Source: Hydractinia symbiolongicarpus
Lineage: Eukaryota; Cnidaria; Hydrozoa; Anthoathecata; Hydractiniidae
DNA: 64,000 nt
Direction of reading: 5' to 3'
NCBI RefSeq assembly: GCF_029227915.1
Contig: NC_079885.1
Span: forward strand, 2,418,001 to 2,482,000
Every line of letters begins with the position of its first letter. The stretch's first letter is position 1. Position numbers and translations under genes: made by a program. The notes under the pieces were generated by a model. It was given only the letters and a program-made list of their open reading frames with translations. It searched no databases and was not told the origin of the DNA. Shown here one piece after another: positions 25,801 through 38,492 of this stretch.

Positions 25801-27513
25801 AAATCGTTCGGGAAATGAGTTTACTCCCTGGGTACTTTCTTCGTATACTTTTGACTATAACAGCCGATTCCGGGGTTTACGGGAAATGGCGGATTTCCGT
25901 TTGCCGGCGATTAAACTTCTTTTAATCAGCGTCTCATCAAAAATGAAAACCTTTTTAAAAACAACAAGTCTCATGGGCTTTAGTGGTGAAATAATAATTT
26001 CAAAAATCGTTCGGGAAGTGAGTTTACTTCCTGGGTACTTTTTTGTGTACTTTTGACTTTACAGGCCGAGTCCTGGATTTACGGGAAATCGCAGGTTTTC
26101 GTTTGCCGGCGATTAAACTTCTTTTATTCAGCGTCTCATCAAAAATGAATACATTTAGAAAACTACAAGTCTCATGCGTTTTAGTGGTGAAAAATAATAT
26201 AAAAAATCGTTCGGGAAATGAGTTTACTCCGTGGGTACTTTCTTCGTATACTTTTGACTATACGAGCCGAGTCCGAGGTTTACGGGAAATGGCGGGTTTT
26301 CGTTTGCCGGCAATTAAACTTCTTTTAATCAGCGTCTCATCAAAAATGAAAACATTTTTAAAAACTACAAGTCTCATGGGCTTTAGTGGTGAAATAATAA
26401 TTTCAAAAATCGTTCGGGAAATGAGTTTACTTCCTGGGTACTTTTCTTGTATACTTTTGACTTTACAGGCCGAGTCCGGGATTTACGGGAAATCGCAGGT
26501 TTTCGTTTGCCGGCGATTAAACTTCTTTTATTCAGCGTCTCATCAAAAATGAAAACATTTTTGAAAACTACAAGTCTCATGCGTTTTAGTGGGGAAAAAA
26601 AAAATTAAAAAATCGTTCGGGAATTGAGTTTACACCCTGGGTACTTTCTTTGTATACATTCGACTATACGGGCCAAGCCCGGGATTTACGTGAAATCGCG
26701 GGTTTTCGTTTGCCGGCGATTAAACCTCTTTCATTAAGCGTCTCATCAAAAATGAAAACATTTTTAAAAACTACAAGTCTCATGGGCTTTAGTGGTGAAA
26801 TAATAATTTCAAAAATCGTTCGGGAAGTGAGTTTACTTCCTGGGTACTTTTTTGTGTACTTTTGACTTTACAGGCCGAGTCCTGGATTTACGGGAAATCG
26901 CAGGTTTTCGTTTGCCGGCGATTAAACTTCTTTTATTCAGCGTCTCATCAAAAATGAAAACATTTTTGAAAACTACAAGTCTCATGCGTTTTAGTGGTGA
27001 AAAATAATATAAAAAATCGTTCGGGAAATGAGTTTAGTCCCTGGGTACTTTCTTCGTATACTTTTGACTATACGAGCCGAGTCCGAGGTTTACGGGAAAT
27101 GGCGGGTTTTCGTTTGCCGGCGATTAAACTTCTTTTATTCAGCGTCTCATCAAAAATGAATACATTTAGAAAACTACAAGTCTTATGCGTTTTAGTGGTG
27201 AAAAATAATATAAAAAATCGTTCGGGAAATGAGTTTACTCCCTGGGTACTTTCTTCGTATACTTTTGACTATACGAGCCGAGTCCGAGGTTTACGGGAAA
27301 TGGCGGGTTTTCGTTTGCCGGCGATTAAACTTCTTTTATTCAGCGTCTCATCAAAAATGAATACATTTAGAAAACTACAAGTCTCATGCGTTTTAGTGGT
27401 GAAAAATAATATAAAAAATCGTTCGGGAAATGAGTTTACTCCCTGGGTACTTTCTTCGTATACTTTTGACTATACGAGCCGAGTCCGAGGTTTACGGGAA
27501 ATGGCGGGTTTTC
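22870..27513. repeat. 4,643-bp tandem duplication, copy 1 (23 monomers)
   Basis: Subtype markers agree with the next copy at an offset of 4,643-4,644 bp from about 22870 (ACCTTTTTAAAAACAACAAG at both starts) to about 27513. Single-base length differences fall in A-runs, for example after GTGGGG at about 28405 and 31233. Boundaries are estimated from the last agreeing diagnostic bases. Confidence 0.85.
27017..27418. repeat. Two 201-bp K monomers in tandem
   Basis: Units 27017-27217 and 27218-27418 are each exactly 201 bp. They carry ACATTTAGAAAAC in place of ACATTTTTGAAAAC and GAAAAATAATATA with one A fewer. Since 201 is divisible by three, one plus-strand frame stays open across them, giving the 225-codon open frame at 26994-27671. 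The palindrome is destroyed in these units. Confidence 0.88.
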
Positions 27514-30500
27514 GTTTGCCGGCGATTAAACTTCTTTTAATCAGCGTCTCATCAAAAATGAAAACCTTTTTAAAAACAACAAGTCTCATGGGCTTTAGTG
27601 GTGAAATAATAATTTCAAAAATCGTTCGGGAAGTGAGTTTACTTCCTGGGTACTTTTTTGTGTACTTTTGACTTTACAGGCCGAGTCCTGGATTTACGGG
27701 AAATCGCAGGTTTTCGTTTGCCGGCGATTAAACTTCTTTTATTCAGCGTCTCATCAAAAATGAATACATTTTTAAAAACTACAAGTCTCATGCGTTTTAG
27801 TGGGGAAAAAAAAATTTAAAAAATCGTTCGGGAAATGAGTTTACACCCTGGGTACTTTCTTTGTATACATTCGACTATACGGACCAAGCCCGGGATTTAC
27901 GTGAAATCGCGGGTTTTCGTTTGCCGGCGATTAAACTTCTTTCATTAAGCGTCTCATCAAAAATGAATACATTTTTGAAAACTACAAGTCTCATGCGTTT
28001 TAGTGGTGAAAAAATAATTTAAAAAATCGTTCGGGAAATGAGTTTACTCCCTGGGTACTTTCTTCGTATACTTTTGACTATACGAGCCGAGTCCGGGGTT
28101 TACGGGAAATGGCGGGTTTTCGTTTGCCGGCGATTAAACTTCTTTTAATCAGCGTCTCATCAAAAATGAAAACATTTTTAAAAACTACAAGTCTCATGGG
28201 CTTTAGTGGTGAAATAATAATTTAAAAAATCGTTCGGGAAATGAGTCCTGGGTACTTTTTTGTATACTTTTGACTTTACAGGCCGAGTCCGGGATTTACG
28301 AGAAATCGCAGGTTTTCGTTTGCCGGCGATTAAACTTCTTTTATTCAGCGTCTCATCAAAAATGAAAACATTTTTAAAAACTACAAGTCTCATGCGTTTT
28401 AGTGGGGAAAAAAAATTAAAAAATCGTTCGGGAAATGAGTTTACACCCTGGGTACTTTCTTTGTATACATTCGACTATACGAGCCGAGTCCGGGGTTTAC
28501 GGGAAATGGCGGGCTTTCGTTTGCCGGCGATTAAACTTCTTTTAATCAGCGTCTCATCAAAAATGAAAACATTTTTAAAAACTACAAGTCTCATGGGCTT
28601 TAGTGGTGAAATAATAATTTAAAAAATCATTCGGGAAATGAGTTTACTTTCTGGGTACTTTTTTTGTATACTTTTGACTTACAGGCCGAGTCCGGGATTT
28701 ACGGGAAATCGCAGGTTTTCGTTTGCCGTCGATTAAACTTCTTTTATTCAGCGTCTCATCAAAAATGAATACATTTTTGAAAACTACAAGTCTCATGTGT
28801 TTTAGTGGTGAAAAAATAATATAAAAAATCGTTCGGGAAATGAGTTTACTTTCTGGGTACTTTTTTTGTATACTTTTGACTTACAGGCCGAGTCCGGGAT
28901 TTACGGGAAATCGCAGGTTTTCGTTTGCCGGCGATTAAACCTCTTTTATTCAGCGTCTCATCAAAAATGAATACATTTTTGAAAACTACAAGTCTCATGC
29001 GTTTTAGTGGTGAAAAATAATATAAAAAATCGTTCGGGAAATGAGTTTACTCCGTGGGTACTTTCTTCGTATACTTTTGACTATACGAGCCGAGTCCGAG
29101 GTTTACGGGAAATGGCGGGTTTTCGTTTGCCGGCGATTAAACTTCTTTTAATCAGCGTCTCATCAAAAATGAAAACATTTTTAAAAACTACAAGTCTCAT
29201 TGGCTTTAGTGGTGAAATAATAATTTCAAAAATCGTTCGGGAAATGAGTTTACTTCCTGGGTACTTTTCTTGTATACTTTTGACTGTACAGGCCGAGTCC
29301 GGGATTTAAGGGAAATCACAGGTTTTCGTTTGCCGGCGATTAAACTTCTTTTATTCAGCGTATCATCAAAAATGAAAACATTTTTGAAAACTACAAGTCT
29401 CATGCGTTTTAGTGGGGAAAAAAAAATTTAAAAAATCGTTCGGGAATTGAGTTTACACCCTGGGTACTTTCTTTGTATACATTCGACTATACGGGCCAAG
29501 CACGGGATTTACGTGAAATCGCGGGTTTTCGTTTGCCGGCGATTAAACCTCTTTCATTAAGCGTCTCATCAAAAATGAAAACATTTTTAAAAACTACAAG
29601 TCTCATGGGCTTTAGTGGTGAAATAATAATTTCAAAAATCGTTCGGGAAGTGAGTTTACTTCCTGGGTACTTTTTTGTGTACTTTTGACTTTACAGGCCG
29701 AGTCCTGGATTTACGGGAAATCGCAGGTTTTCGTTTGCCGGCGATTAAACTTCTTTTATTCAGCGTCTCATCAAAAATGAATACATTTAGAAAACTACAA
29801 GTCTCATGCGTTTTAGTGGTGAAAAATAATATAAAAAATCGTTCGGGAAATGAGTTTACTCCCTGGGTACTTTCTTCGTATACTTTTGACTATACGAGCC
29901 GAGTCCGAGGTTTACGGGAAATGGCGGGTTTTCGTTTGCCGGCGATTAAACTTCTTTTAATCAGCGTCTTATCAAAAATGAAAACATTTTTAAAAACTAC
30001 AAGTCTCATGCGTTTTAGTGGTGAAAAAATAATATAAAAAATCGTTCGGGAAATGAGTTTACTCCCTGGGTACTTTCTTCGTATACTTTTGACTATACGA
30101 GCCGAGTCCGGGGTTTACGGGAAATGGCGGGTTTTCGTTTGCCGTCGATTAAACTTCTTTTAATCAGCGTCTCATCAAAAATGAAAACATTTTTTAAAAA
30201 CTACAAGTCTCATGGGCTTTAGTGGTGAAATAATAAATTAAAAAATCGTTCGGGAAATGAGTTTACTTTCTGGGTACTTTTTTGTATACTTTTGACTTAC
30301 AGGCCGAGTCCGGGATTTACGGGAAATCGCAGGTTTTCGTTTGCCGGCGATTAAACTTCTTTTATTCAGCGTCTCATCAAAAATGAATACATTTTTGAAA
30401 ACTACAAGTCTCATGCGTTTTAGTGGTGAAAAAATAATATAAAAAATCGTTCGGGAAATGAGTTTACTCCCTGGGTACTTTCTTCGTATACTTTTGACTA

Positions 30501-32155
30501 TAACAGCCGATTCCGGGGTTTACGGGAAATGGCGGATTTCCGTTTGCCGGCGATTAAACTTCTTTTAATCAGCGTCTCATCAAAAATGAAAACCTTTTTA
30601 AAAACAACAAGTCTCATGGGCTTTAGTGGTGAAATAATAATTTCAAAAATCGTTCGGGAAGTGAGTTTACTTCCTGGGTACTTTTTTGTGTACTTTTGAC
30701 TTTACAGGCCGAGTCCTGGATTTACGGGAAATCGCAGGTTTTCGTTTGCCGGCGATTAAACTTCTTTTATTCAGCGTCTCATCAAAAATGAATACATTTA
30801 GAAAACTACAAGTCTCATGCGTTTTAGTGGTGAAAAATAATATAAAAAATCGTTCGGGAAATGAGTTTACTCCGTGGGTACTTTCTTCGTATACTTTTGA
30901 CTATACGAGCCGAGTCCGAGGTTTACGGGAAATGGCGGGTTTTCGTTTGCCGGCAATTAAACTTCTTTTAATCAGCGTCTCATCAAAAATGAAAACATTT
31001 TTAAAAACTACAAGTCTCATGGGCTTTAGTGGTGAAATAATAATTTCAAAAATCGTTCGGGAAATGAGTTTACTTCCTGGGTACTTTTCTTGTATACTTT
31101 TGACTTTACAGGCCGAGTCCGGGATTTACGGGAAATCGCAGGTTTTCGTTTGCCGGCGATTAAACTTCTTTTATTCAGCGTCTCATCAAAAATGAAAACA
31201 TTTTTGAAAACTACAAGTCTCATGCGTTTTAGTGGGGAAAAAAAAATTAAAAAATCGTTCGGGAATTGAGTTTACACCCTGGGTACTTTCTTTGTATACA
31301 TTCGACTATACGGGCCAAGCCCGGGATTTACGTGAAATCGCGGGTTTTCGTTTGCCGGCGATTAAACCTCTTTCATTAAGCGTCTCATCAAAAATGAAAA
31401 CATTTTTAAAAACTACAAGTCTCATGGGCTTTAGTGGTGAAATAATAATTTCAAAAATCGTTCGGGAAGTGAGTTTACTTCCTGGGTACTTTTTTGTGTA
31501 CTTTTGACTTTACAGGCCGAGTCCTGGATTTACGGGAAATCGCAGGTTTTCGTTTGCCGGCGATTAAACTTCTTTTATTCAGCGTCTCATCAAAAATGAA
31601 AACATTTTTGAAAACTACAAGTCTCATGCGTTTTAGTGGTGAAAAATAATATAAAAAATCGTTCGGGAAATGAGTTTAGTCCCTGGGTACTTTCTTCGTA
31701 TACTTTTGACTATACGAGCCGAGTCCGAGGTTTACGGGAAATGGCGGGTTTTCGTTTGCCGGCGATTAAACTTCTTTTATTCAGCGTCTCATCAAAAATG
31801 AATACATTTAGAAAACTACAAGTCTTATGCGTTTTAGTGGTGAAAAATAATATAAAAAATCGTTCGGGAAATGAGTTTACTCCCTGGGTACTTTCTTCGT
31901 ATACTTTTGACTATACGAGCCGAGTCCGAGGTTTACGGGAAATGGCGGGTTTTCGTTTGCCGGCGATTAAACTTCTTTTATTCAGCGTCTCATCAAAAAT
32001 GAATACATTTAGAAAACTACAAGTCTCATGCGTTTTAGTGGTGAAAAATAATATAAAAAATCGTTCGGGAAATGAGTTTACTCCCTGGGTACTTTCTTCG
32101 TATACTTTTGACTATACGAGCCGAGTCCGAGGTTTACGGGAAATGGCGGGTTTTC
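27514..32155. repeat. 4,643-bp tandem duplication, copy 2
   Basis: Directly follows copy 1. Agreement ends near 32203, where copy 1 context has ACCTTTTTAAAAACAAC and this copy runs into AACGTTTTTAAAAACTAC, a marker of the following block. The second copy lacks one or two A bases in poly-A runs and is otherwise nearly identical by eye. Confidence 0.85.
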
Positions 32156-32263
32156 GTTTGCCGGCGATTAAACTTCTTTTAATCAGCGTCTCATCAAAAA
32201 TGAAAACGTTTTTAAAAACTACAAGTCTCATGGGCTTTAGTGGTGAAATAATAATTTCAAAAA

Positions 32264-32440
32264 TCGTTCGGGAAATGAGTTTACTCCCTGGGTACTTTCT
32301 TCGTATACTTTTGACTATACCAGCCGGTTTTCGTTTGCCGGCAATTAAACCTCTTTCATTAAGCGTCTCATCAAAAATGAATACATTTTTGAAAACTACA
32401 AGTCTCATGCGTTTTAGTGGTGAAATAATAATTTAAAAAA
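32264..32440. repeat. Shortened monomer, 177 bp (copy 1)
   Basis: TACCAGCCG joins directly to GTTTTCGTTTGCCGG, removing about 26 bp that includes the TTTACGGGAAAT core and several CpGs. The flanking full-length form CCAGCCGATTCCGGGG is present in the next monomer, which shows the parent. CCG/GCGG-like sequence occurs at both deletion ends. Confidence 0.9.
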
Positions 32441-33854
32441 TTGTTCGGGAAATGAGTTTACTCCCTGGGTACTTTCTTCGTATACTTTTGACTATACCAG
32501 CCGATTCCGGGGTTTACGGGAAATGGCGGGTTTTCGTTTGCCGGCGATTAAACTTCTTTTAATCAGCGTCTCATCAAAAATGAAAACATTTTTAAAAACT
32601 ACAAGTCTCATGGGCTTTAGTGGTGAAATAATAATTTCAAAAATCGTTCGGGAAGTGAGTTTACTTCCTGGGTACTTTTTTGTGTACTTTTGACTTTACA
32701 GGCCGAGTCCGGGATTTACGGGAAATCGCAGGTTTTCGTTTGCCGGCGATTAAACTTCTTTTATCCAGCGTCTCATCAAAAATGAAAACATTTTTGAAAA
32801 CTACAAGTCTCATGCGTTTTAGTGGGGAAAAAAAAATTAAAAAATCGTTCGGGAAATGAGTTTACTTCCTGGGTACTTTTTTTGCATACTTTTGACTTTA
32901 CAGGCCGAGTCCTGGATTTACGGGAAATCGCAGGTTTTCGTTTGCCGGCGATTAAACTTCTTTTATTCAGCGTCTCATCAAAAATGAATACATTTAGAAA
33001 ACTACAAGTCTCATGCGTTTTAGTGGTGAAAAATAATATAAAAAATCGTTCGGGAAATGAGTTTACTCCGTGGGTACTTTCTTCGTATACTTTTGACTAT
33101 ACGAGCCGAGTCCGAGGTTTACGGGAAATGGCGGGTTTTCGTTTGCCGGCGATTAAACTTCTTTTAATCAGCGTCTCATAAAAAATGAAAACATTTTTGA
33201 AGACTACAAGTCTCATTGGCTTTAGTGGTGAAATAATAATTTCAAAAATCGTTCGGGAAATGAGTTTACTTCCTGGGTACTTTTCTTGTATACTTTTGAC
33301 TTTACAGGGCGAGTCCGGGATTTACGGGAAATCGCAGGTTTTCGTTTGCCGGCGATTAAACTTCTTTTATTCAGCGTCTCATCAAAAATGAAAACATTTT
33401 TAAAAACTACAAGTCTCATGCGTTTTAGTGGTGAAAAATAATATAAAAAATCGTTCGGGAAATGAGTTTACTCCCTGGGTACTTTCTTCGTATACTTTTG
33501 ACTATACGAGCCGAGTCCGAGGTTTACGGGAAATGGCGGGTTTTCATTTGCCGGCGATTAAACTTCTTTTATTCAGCGTCTCATCAAAAATGAATACATT
33601 TAGAAAACTACAAGTCTCATGCGTTTTAGTGGTGAAAAATAATATAAAAAATCGTTCGGGAAATGAGTTTACTCCCTGGGTACTTTCTTCGTATACTTTT
33701 GACTATACGAGCCGAGTCCGAGGTTTACGGGAAATGGCGGGTTTTCGTTTGCCGGCGATTAAACTTCTTTTAATCAGCGTCTCATCAAAAATGAAAACGT
33801 TTTTAAAAACTACAAGTCTCATGGGCTTTAGTGATGAAATAATAATTTCTAAAA

Positions 33855-34031
33855 TCGTTCGGGAAATGAGTTTACTCCCTGGGTACTTTCTTCGTATACT
33901 TTTGACTATACCAGCCGGTTTTCGTTTGCCGGCAATTAAACCTCTTTCATTAAGCGTCTCATCAAAAATGAATACATTTTTGAAAACTACAAGTCTCATG
34001 CGTTTTAGTGGTGAAATAATAATTTAAAAAA
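33855..34031. repeat. Shortened monomer, 177 bp (copy 2)
   Basis: Same 26-bp deletion as the copy 1,591 bp upstream, followed by the same TTGTTCGGG variant start of the next unit. It was copied with the HOR and is not an independent event. Confidence 0.9.
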
Positions 34032-35646
34032 TTGTTCGGGAAATGAGTTTACTCCCTGGGTACTTTCTTCGTATACTTTTGACTATACCAGCCGATTCCG
34101 GGGTTTACGGGAAATGGCGGGTTTTCGTTTGCCGGCGATTAAACTTCTTTTAATCAGCGTCTCATCAAAAATGAAAACATTTTTAAAAACTACAAGTCTC
34201 ATGGGCTTTAGTGGTGAAATAATAATTTCAAAAATCGTTCGGGAAGTGAGTTTACTTCCTGGGTACTTTTTTGTGTACTTTTGACTTTACAGGCCGAGTC
34301 CGGGATTTACGGGAAATCGCAGGTTTTCGTTTGCCGGCGATTAAACTTCTTTTATCCAGCGTCTCATCAAAAATGAAAACATTTTTGAAAACTACAAGTC
34401 TCATGCGTTTTAGTGGGGAAAAAAAAATTAAAAAATCGTTCGGGAAATGAGTTTACTTCCTGGGTACTTTTTTTGTATACTTTTGACTTTACAGGCCGAG
34501 TCCGGGATTTACGGGAAATCGCAGGTTTTCGTTTGCCGGCGATTAAACTTCTTTTATTCAGCGTCTCATCAAAAATGAATACATTTAGAAAACTACAAGT
34601 CTCATGCGTTTTAGTGGTGAAAAATAATATAAAAAATCGTTCGGGAAATGAGTTTACTCCCTGGGTACTTTCTTCGTATACTTTTGACTATACGAGCCGA
34701 GTCCGAGGTTTACGGGAAATGGCGGGTTTTCGTTTGCCGGCGATTAAACTTCTTTTAATCAGCGTCTCATCAAAAATGAAAACGTTTTTAAAAACTACAA
34801 GTCTCATGGGCTTTAGTGGTGAAATAATAATTTCAAAAATCGTTCGGGAAATGAGTTTACTCCCTAGGTACTTTCTATGTATACTTTTGACTATACCAGC
34901 CGATTCCGGGGTTTACGGGAAATGGCGGGTTTTCGTTTGCCGGTGATTAAACTTCTTTTAATCAGCGTCTCATCAAAAATGAAAACATTTTTAAAAACTA
35001 CAAGTCTCATGGGCTTTAGTGGTGAAATAATAATTTCAAAAATCGTTCGGGAAGTGAGTTTACTTCCTGGGTACTTTTTTGTGTATTTTTGACTGTACAG
35101 GCCGAGTCCGGGATTTACGGGAAATCGCAGGTTTTCGTTTGCCGGCGATTAAACTTCTTTTATCCAGCGTCTCATCAAAAATGAAAACATTTTTGAAAAC
35201 TACAAGTCTCATGCGTTTTAGTTGGGAAAAAAAATTAAAAAATCGTTCGGAAAATGAGTTTAATTCCTGGGTACTTTTTTTGTATACTTTTGACTTTACA
35301 GGCCGTGTCCGGGATTGACGGGAAATCGCAGGTTTTCGTTTGCCGGCGATTAAACTTCTTTTATTCAGCGTCTCATCAAAAATGAATACATTTAGAAAAC
35401 TACAAGTCTCATGCGTTTTAGTGGTGAAAAATAATATAAAAAATCGTTCGGGAAGTGAGTTTACTCCCTGGGTACTTTCTTCGTATACTTTTGACTATAC
35501 GAGCCGAGTCCGAGGTTTACGGGAAATGGCGGGTTTTCGTTTGCCGGCGATTAAACTTCTTTTAATCAGCGTCTCATCAAAAATGAAAACGTTTTTAAAA
35601 ACTACAAGTCTCATGGGCTTTAGTGGTGAAATAATAATTTCTAAAA

Positions 35647-35823
35647 TCGTTCGGGAAATGAGTTTACTCCCTGGGTACTTTCTTCGTATACTTTTGACTA
35701 TACCAGCCGGTTTTCGTTTGCCGGCAATTAAACCTCTTTCATTAAGCGTCTCATCAAAAATGAATACATTTTTGAAAACTACAAGTCTCATGCGTTTTAG
35801 TGGTGAAATAATAATTTAAAAAA
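35647..35823. repeat. Shortened monomer, 177 bp (copy 3)
   Basis: Third copy of the same deletion, 1,792 bp after copy 2. It shares with copy 2 the TTTCTAAAATCG variant just upstream, which copy 1 lacks (TTTCAAAAATCG), so copies 2 and 3 are the more recent pair. Confidence 0.9.
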
Positions 35824-38119
35824 TTGTTCGGGAAATGAGTTTACTCCCTGGGTACTTTCTTCGTATACTTTTGACTATACCAGCCGATTCCGGGGTTTAC
35901 GGGAAATGGCGGGTTTTCGTTTGCCGGCGATTAAACTTCTTTTAATCAGCGTCTCATCAAAAATGAAAACATTTTTAAAAACTACAAGTCTCATGGGCTT
36001 TAGTGGTGAAATAATAATTTCAAAAATCGTTCGGGAAGTGAGTTTACTTCCTGGGTACTTTTTTGTGTACTTTTGACTTTACAGGCCGAGTCCGGGATTT
36101 ACGGGAAATCGCAGGTTTTCGTTTGCCGGCGATTAAACTTCTTTTATCCAGCGTCTCATCAAAAATGAAAACATTTTTGAAAACTACAAGTCTCATGCGT
36201 TTTAGTGGGGAAAAAAAAATTAAAAAATCGTTCGGGAAATGAGTTTACTTCCTGGGTACTTTTTTTGTATACTTTTGACTTTACAGGCCGAGTCCGGGAT
36301 TTACGGGAAATCGCAGGTTTTCGTTTGCCGGCGATTAAACTTCTTTTATTCAGCGTCTCATCAAAAATGAATACATTTAGAAAACTACAAGTCTCATGCG
36401 TTTTAGTGGTGAAAAATAATATAAAAAATCGTTCGGGAAATGAGTTTACTCCCTGGGTACTTTCTTCGTATACTTTTGACTATACGAGCCGAGTCCGAGG
36501 TTTACGGGAAATGGCGGGTTTTCGTTTGCCGGCGATTAAACTTCTTTTAATCAGCGTCTCATCAAAAATGAAAACGTTTTTAAAAACTACAAGTCTCATG
36601 GGCTTTAGTGGTGAAATAATAATTTCAAAAATCGTTCGGGAAATGAGTTTACTCCCTGGGTACTTTCTATGTATACTTTTGACTATACCAGCCGATTCCG
36701 GGGTTTACGGGAAATGGCGGGTTTTCGTTTGCCGGTGATTAAACTTCTTTTAATCAGCGTCTCATCAAAAATGAAAACATTTTTAAAAACTACAAGTCTC
36801 ATGGGCTTTAGTGGTGAAATAATAATTTCAAAAATCGTTCGGGAAGTGAGTTTACTTCCTGGGTACTTTTTTGTGTATTTTTGACTGTACAGGCCGAGTC
36901 CGGGATTTACGGGAAATCGCAGGTTTTCGTTTGCCGGCGATTAAACTTCTTTTATCCAGCGTCTCATCAAAAATGAAAACATTTTTGAAAACTACAAGTC
37001 TCATGCGTTTTAGTTGGGAAAAAAAAATTAAAAAATCGTTCGGAAAATGAGTTTAATTCCTGGGTACTTTTTTTGTATACTTTTGACTTTACAGGCCGTG
37101 TCCGGGATTGACGGGAAATCGCAGGTTTTCGTTTGCCGGCGATTAAACTTCTTTTATTCAGCGTCTCATCAAAAATGAATACATTTAGAAAACTACAAGT
37201 CTCATGCGTTTTAGTGGTGAAAAATAATATAAAAAATCGTTCGGGAAGTGAGTTTACTCCCTGGGTACTTTCTTCGTATACTTTTGACTATACGAGCCGA
37301 GTCCGAGGTTTACGGGAAATGGCGGGTTTTCGTTTGCCGGTGATTAAACTTCTTTTATTCAGCGTCTCATCAAAAATGAAAACATTTTTGAAAACTACAA
37401 GTCTCATGCGTTTTAGTGGGGAAAAAAAATTTAAAAAATCGTTCGGGAATTGAGTTTACACCCTGGGTACTTTCTTTGTATACATTCGACTATACGGGCC
37501 AAGCCCGGGATTTACGTGAAATCGCGGGTTTTCGTTTGCCGGCGATTAAACCTCTTTCATTAAGCGTCTCATCAAAAATGAATACATTTTTGAAAACTAC
37601 AAGTCTCATGCGTTTTAGTGGTGAAAAAATAATTTAAAAAATCGTTCGGGAAATGAGTTTACTGCCTGGGTACTTTCTTAGTATACTTTTGACTATACGG
37701 GCCCAGTCCGGGATTTACGGGAAATCGCGGGTTTTCGTGTGCCGGCGATTAAAATTCTTTTATTCAGCGTCCCATCAAAAATGAAAATATTTTGGAAAAC
37801 TACAAGTTTTATGCGTTTTAGTGGTGAAAAAATAATATAAAAAATCGTTCGGGAAATGAGTTTACTCCCTGGGTACTTTCTTCGCATACTTTTGACTATA
37901 CGAGCCGAGTCCGGGGTTTACGGAAAATGGCGGGTTTTTGCTTGCGGGCGATTAAACTTCTTTTAATCAGCGTCTCATCAAAAATGAAAACATTTTTGAA
38001 AACTACAAGTCTCATGCGTTTTAGTGGTAAAAAGATAATTTAAAAAATCGTTTTGGAAATGAGTTTACTCACAGGGTACTTTCTTTGTATACATTCGACT
38101 ATACGAAGCAAGCCCGGGA

Positions 38120-38123
38120 TTAA
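38120..38123. repeat. TTAA target-site duplication, left, copy 1
   Basis: TTAA between satellite CCCGGGA and the first base of the element. The matching TTAA is at 38862-38865. Confidence 0.85.
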
Positions 38124-38140
38124 CCCTATTCGGTCCGGGG
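38124..38140 (+). repeat. Left terminal inverted repeat, MITE copy 1 (17 bp)
   Basis: CCCTATTCGGTCCGGGG, matched by its exact reverse complement at 38845-38861. Beyond 17 bp the ends diverge: the left continues TTTTTCGAACATACTATGAC before its GC hairpin, whereas the right runs directly into one. The equivalent in copy 2 is 42300-42316. Confidence 0.92.
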
Positions 38141-38162
38141 TTTTTCGAACATACTATGACCG

Positions 38163-38185
38163 GGGGGGGCGGATTCCGCCCCCCC
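38163..38185. repeat. Subterminal GC hairpin, left, MITE copy 1
   Basis: A run of G, CGGA, a single central T, TCCG, then a run of C: 11-bp arms around one base. It is the reverse complement of the right hairpin, so the two also form a subterminal inverted repeat. Copy 2 equivalent is 42339-42361. Confidence 0.88.
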
Positions 38186-38492
38186 TCAATAACTTTTCAT
38201 AGGGTTGATCATATGGAATCAAACTTGGCACACTTATAGTACGTCATAAAAGGAACAAAATGGCGCCAAAAAAAATTTGCTTGCGTCAGCACATTTTCTG
38301 TGACGTCATCAAAAGCTTAAAAATTTTTAAAAATGCCACTATCTGCTTAAAATATAATTACTTTTGTTCTAGAGCGAATTTTTACATTCTGTTTGAAGTT
38401 TCTGAAAGCTAAATAAAAGTTATTTAACATATCTTCCGGTTTTTACATGATCGGATAAAAAATTGCCAAAAATTGCCCGAAAATCCGTTTTT

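Larger units (their letters stand above)
20300..32155. repeat. HOR block 4: nested duplications
   Basis: Stretch 20142-20950 recurs at 23374-24180 (offset 3,232 bp). From about 21170 onward the offset becomes 3,029 bp, so one 203-bp monomer is absent from the second copy. Characteristic units here carry GGGAAGTGAGTTTACTTCC with TTTTTTGTGTACTTTTGAC, or CTATAACAGCCGATTCC with GGCGGATTT. The tandem 4,643-bp duplication within this block is listed separately. Confidence 0.85.
32155..37330. repeat. HOR block 5: tandem units of 1,591 and 1,792 bp
   Basis: Copies begin near 32112, 33703 and 35495. The first-to-second offset is 1,591 bp and the second-to-third offset is 1,792 bp, a difference of one monomer. 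The lengths equal seven or eight ordinary monomers plus one 177-bp deleted monomer. Markers include AACGTTTTTAAAAAC, TTTATCCAGCG and, in the later copies, GTTGGGAAAAAAA and CCGTGTCCGGGATTGACGGG. Agreement ends near 37330. Confidence 0.85.
1..38119. repeat. ~202-bp satellite array, left block
   Basis: Continuous head-to-tail satellite with no interruption. Most units begin with TCGTTCGGGAAATGAG, pass through a TGGGTAC / GTATAC segment, then a CpG-rich core ending GCCGGCGATTAAA, then CATCAAAAATG and CATTTTTGA, and close with CATGCGTTTTAGTGG and an A-rich run. Measured units are mostly 201-203 bp, with 196-bp, 177-bp and 175-bp variants. All units point the same way; I saw no inverted unit. Open frames occur on both strands, but they recur with the repeat and are interrupted whenever a unit is not a multiple of three, so no gene is called. 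The block ends where a TTAA-flanked transposon interrupts a monomer. Confidence 0.97.

Noticed and set aside
38118-38130. Telomere-like TTAACCCT at the MITE edge
   Set aside because: It is a single occurrence formed by the TTAA target next to the element's CCCT end. There is no tandem run.
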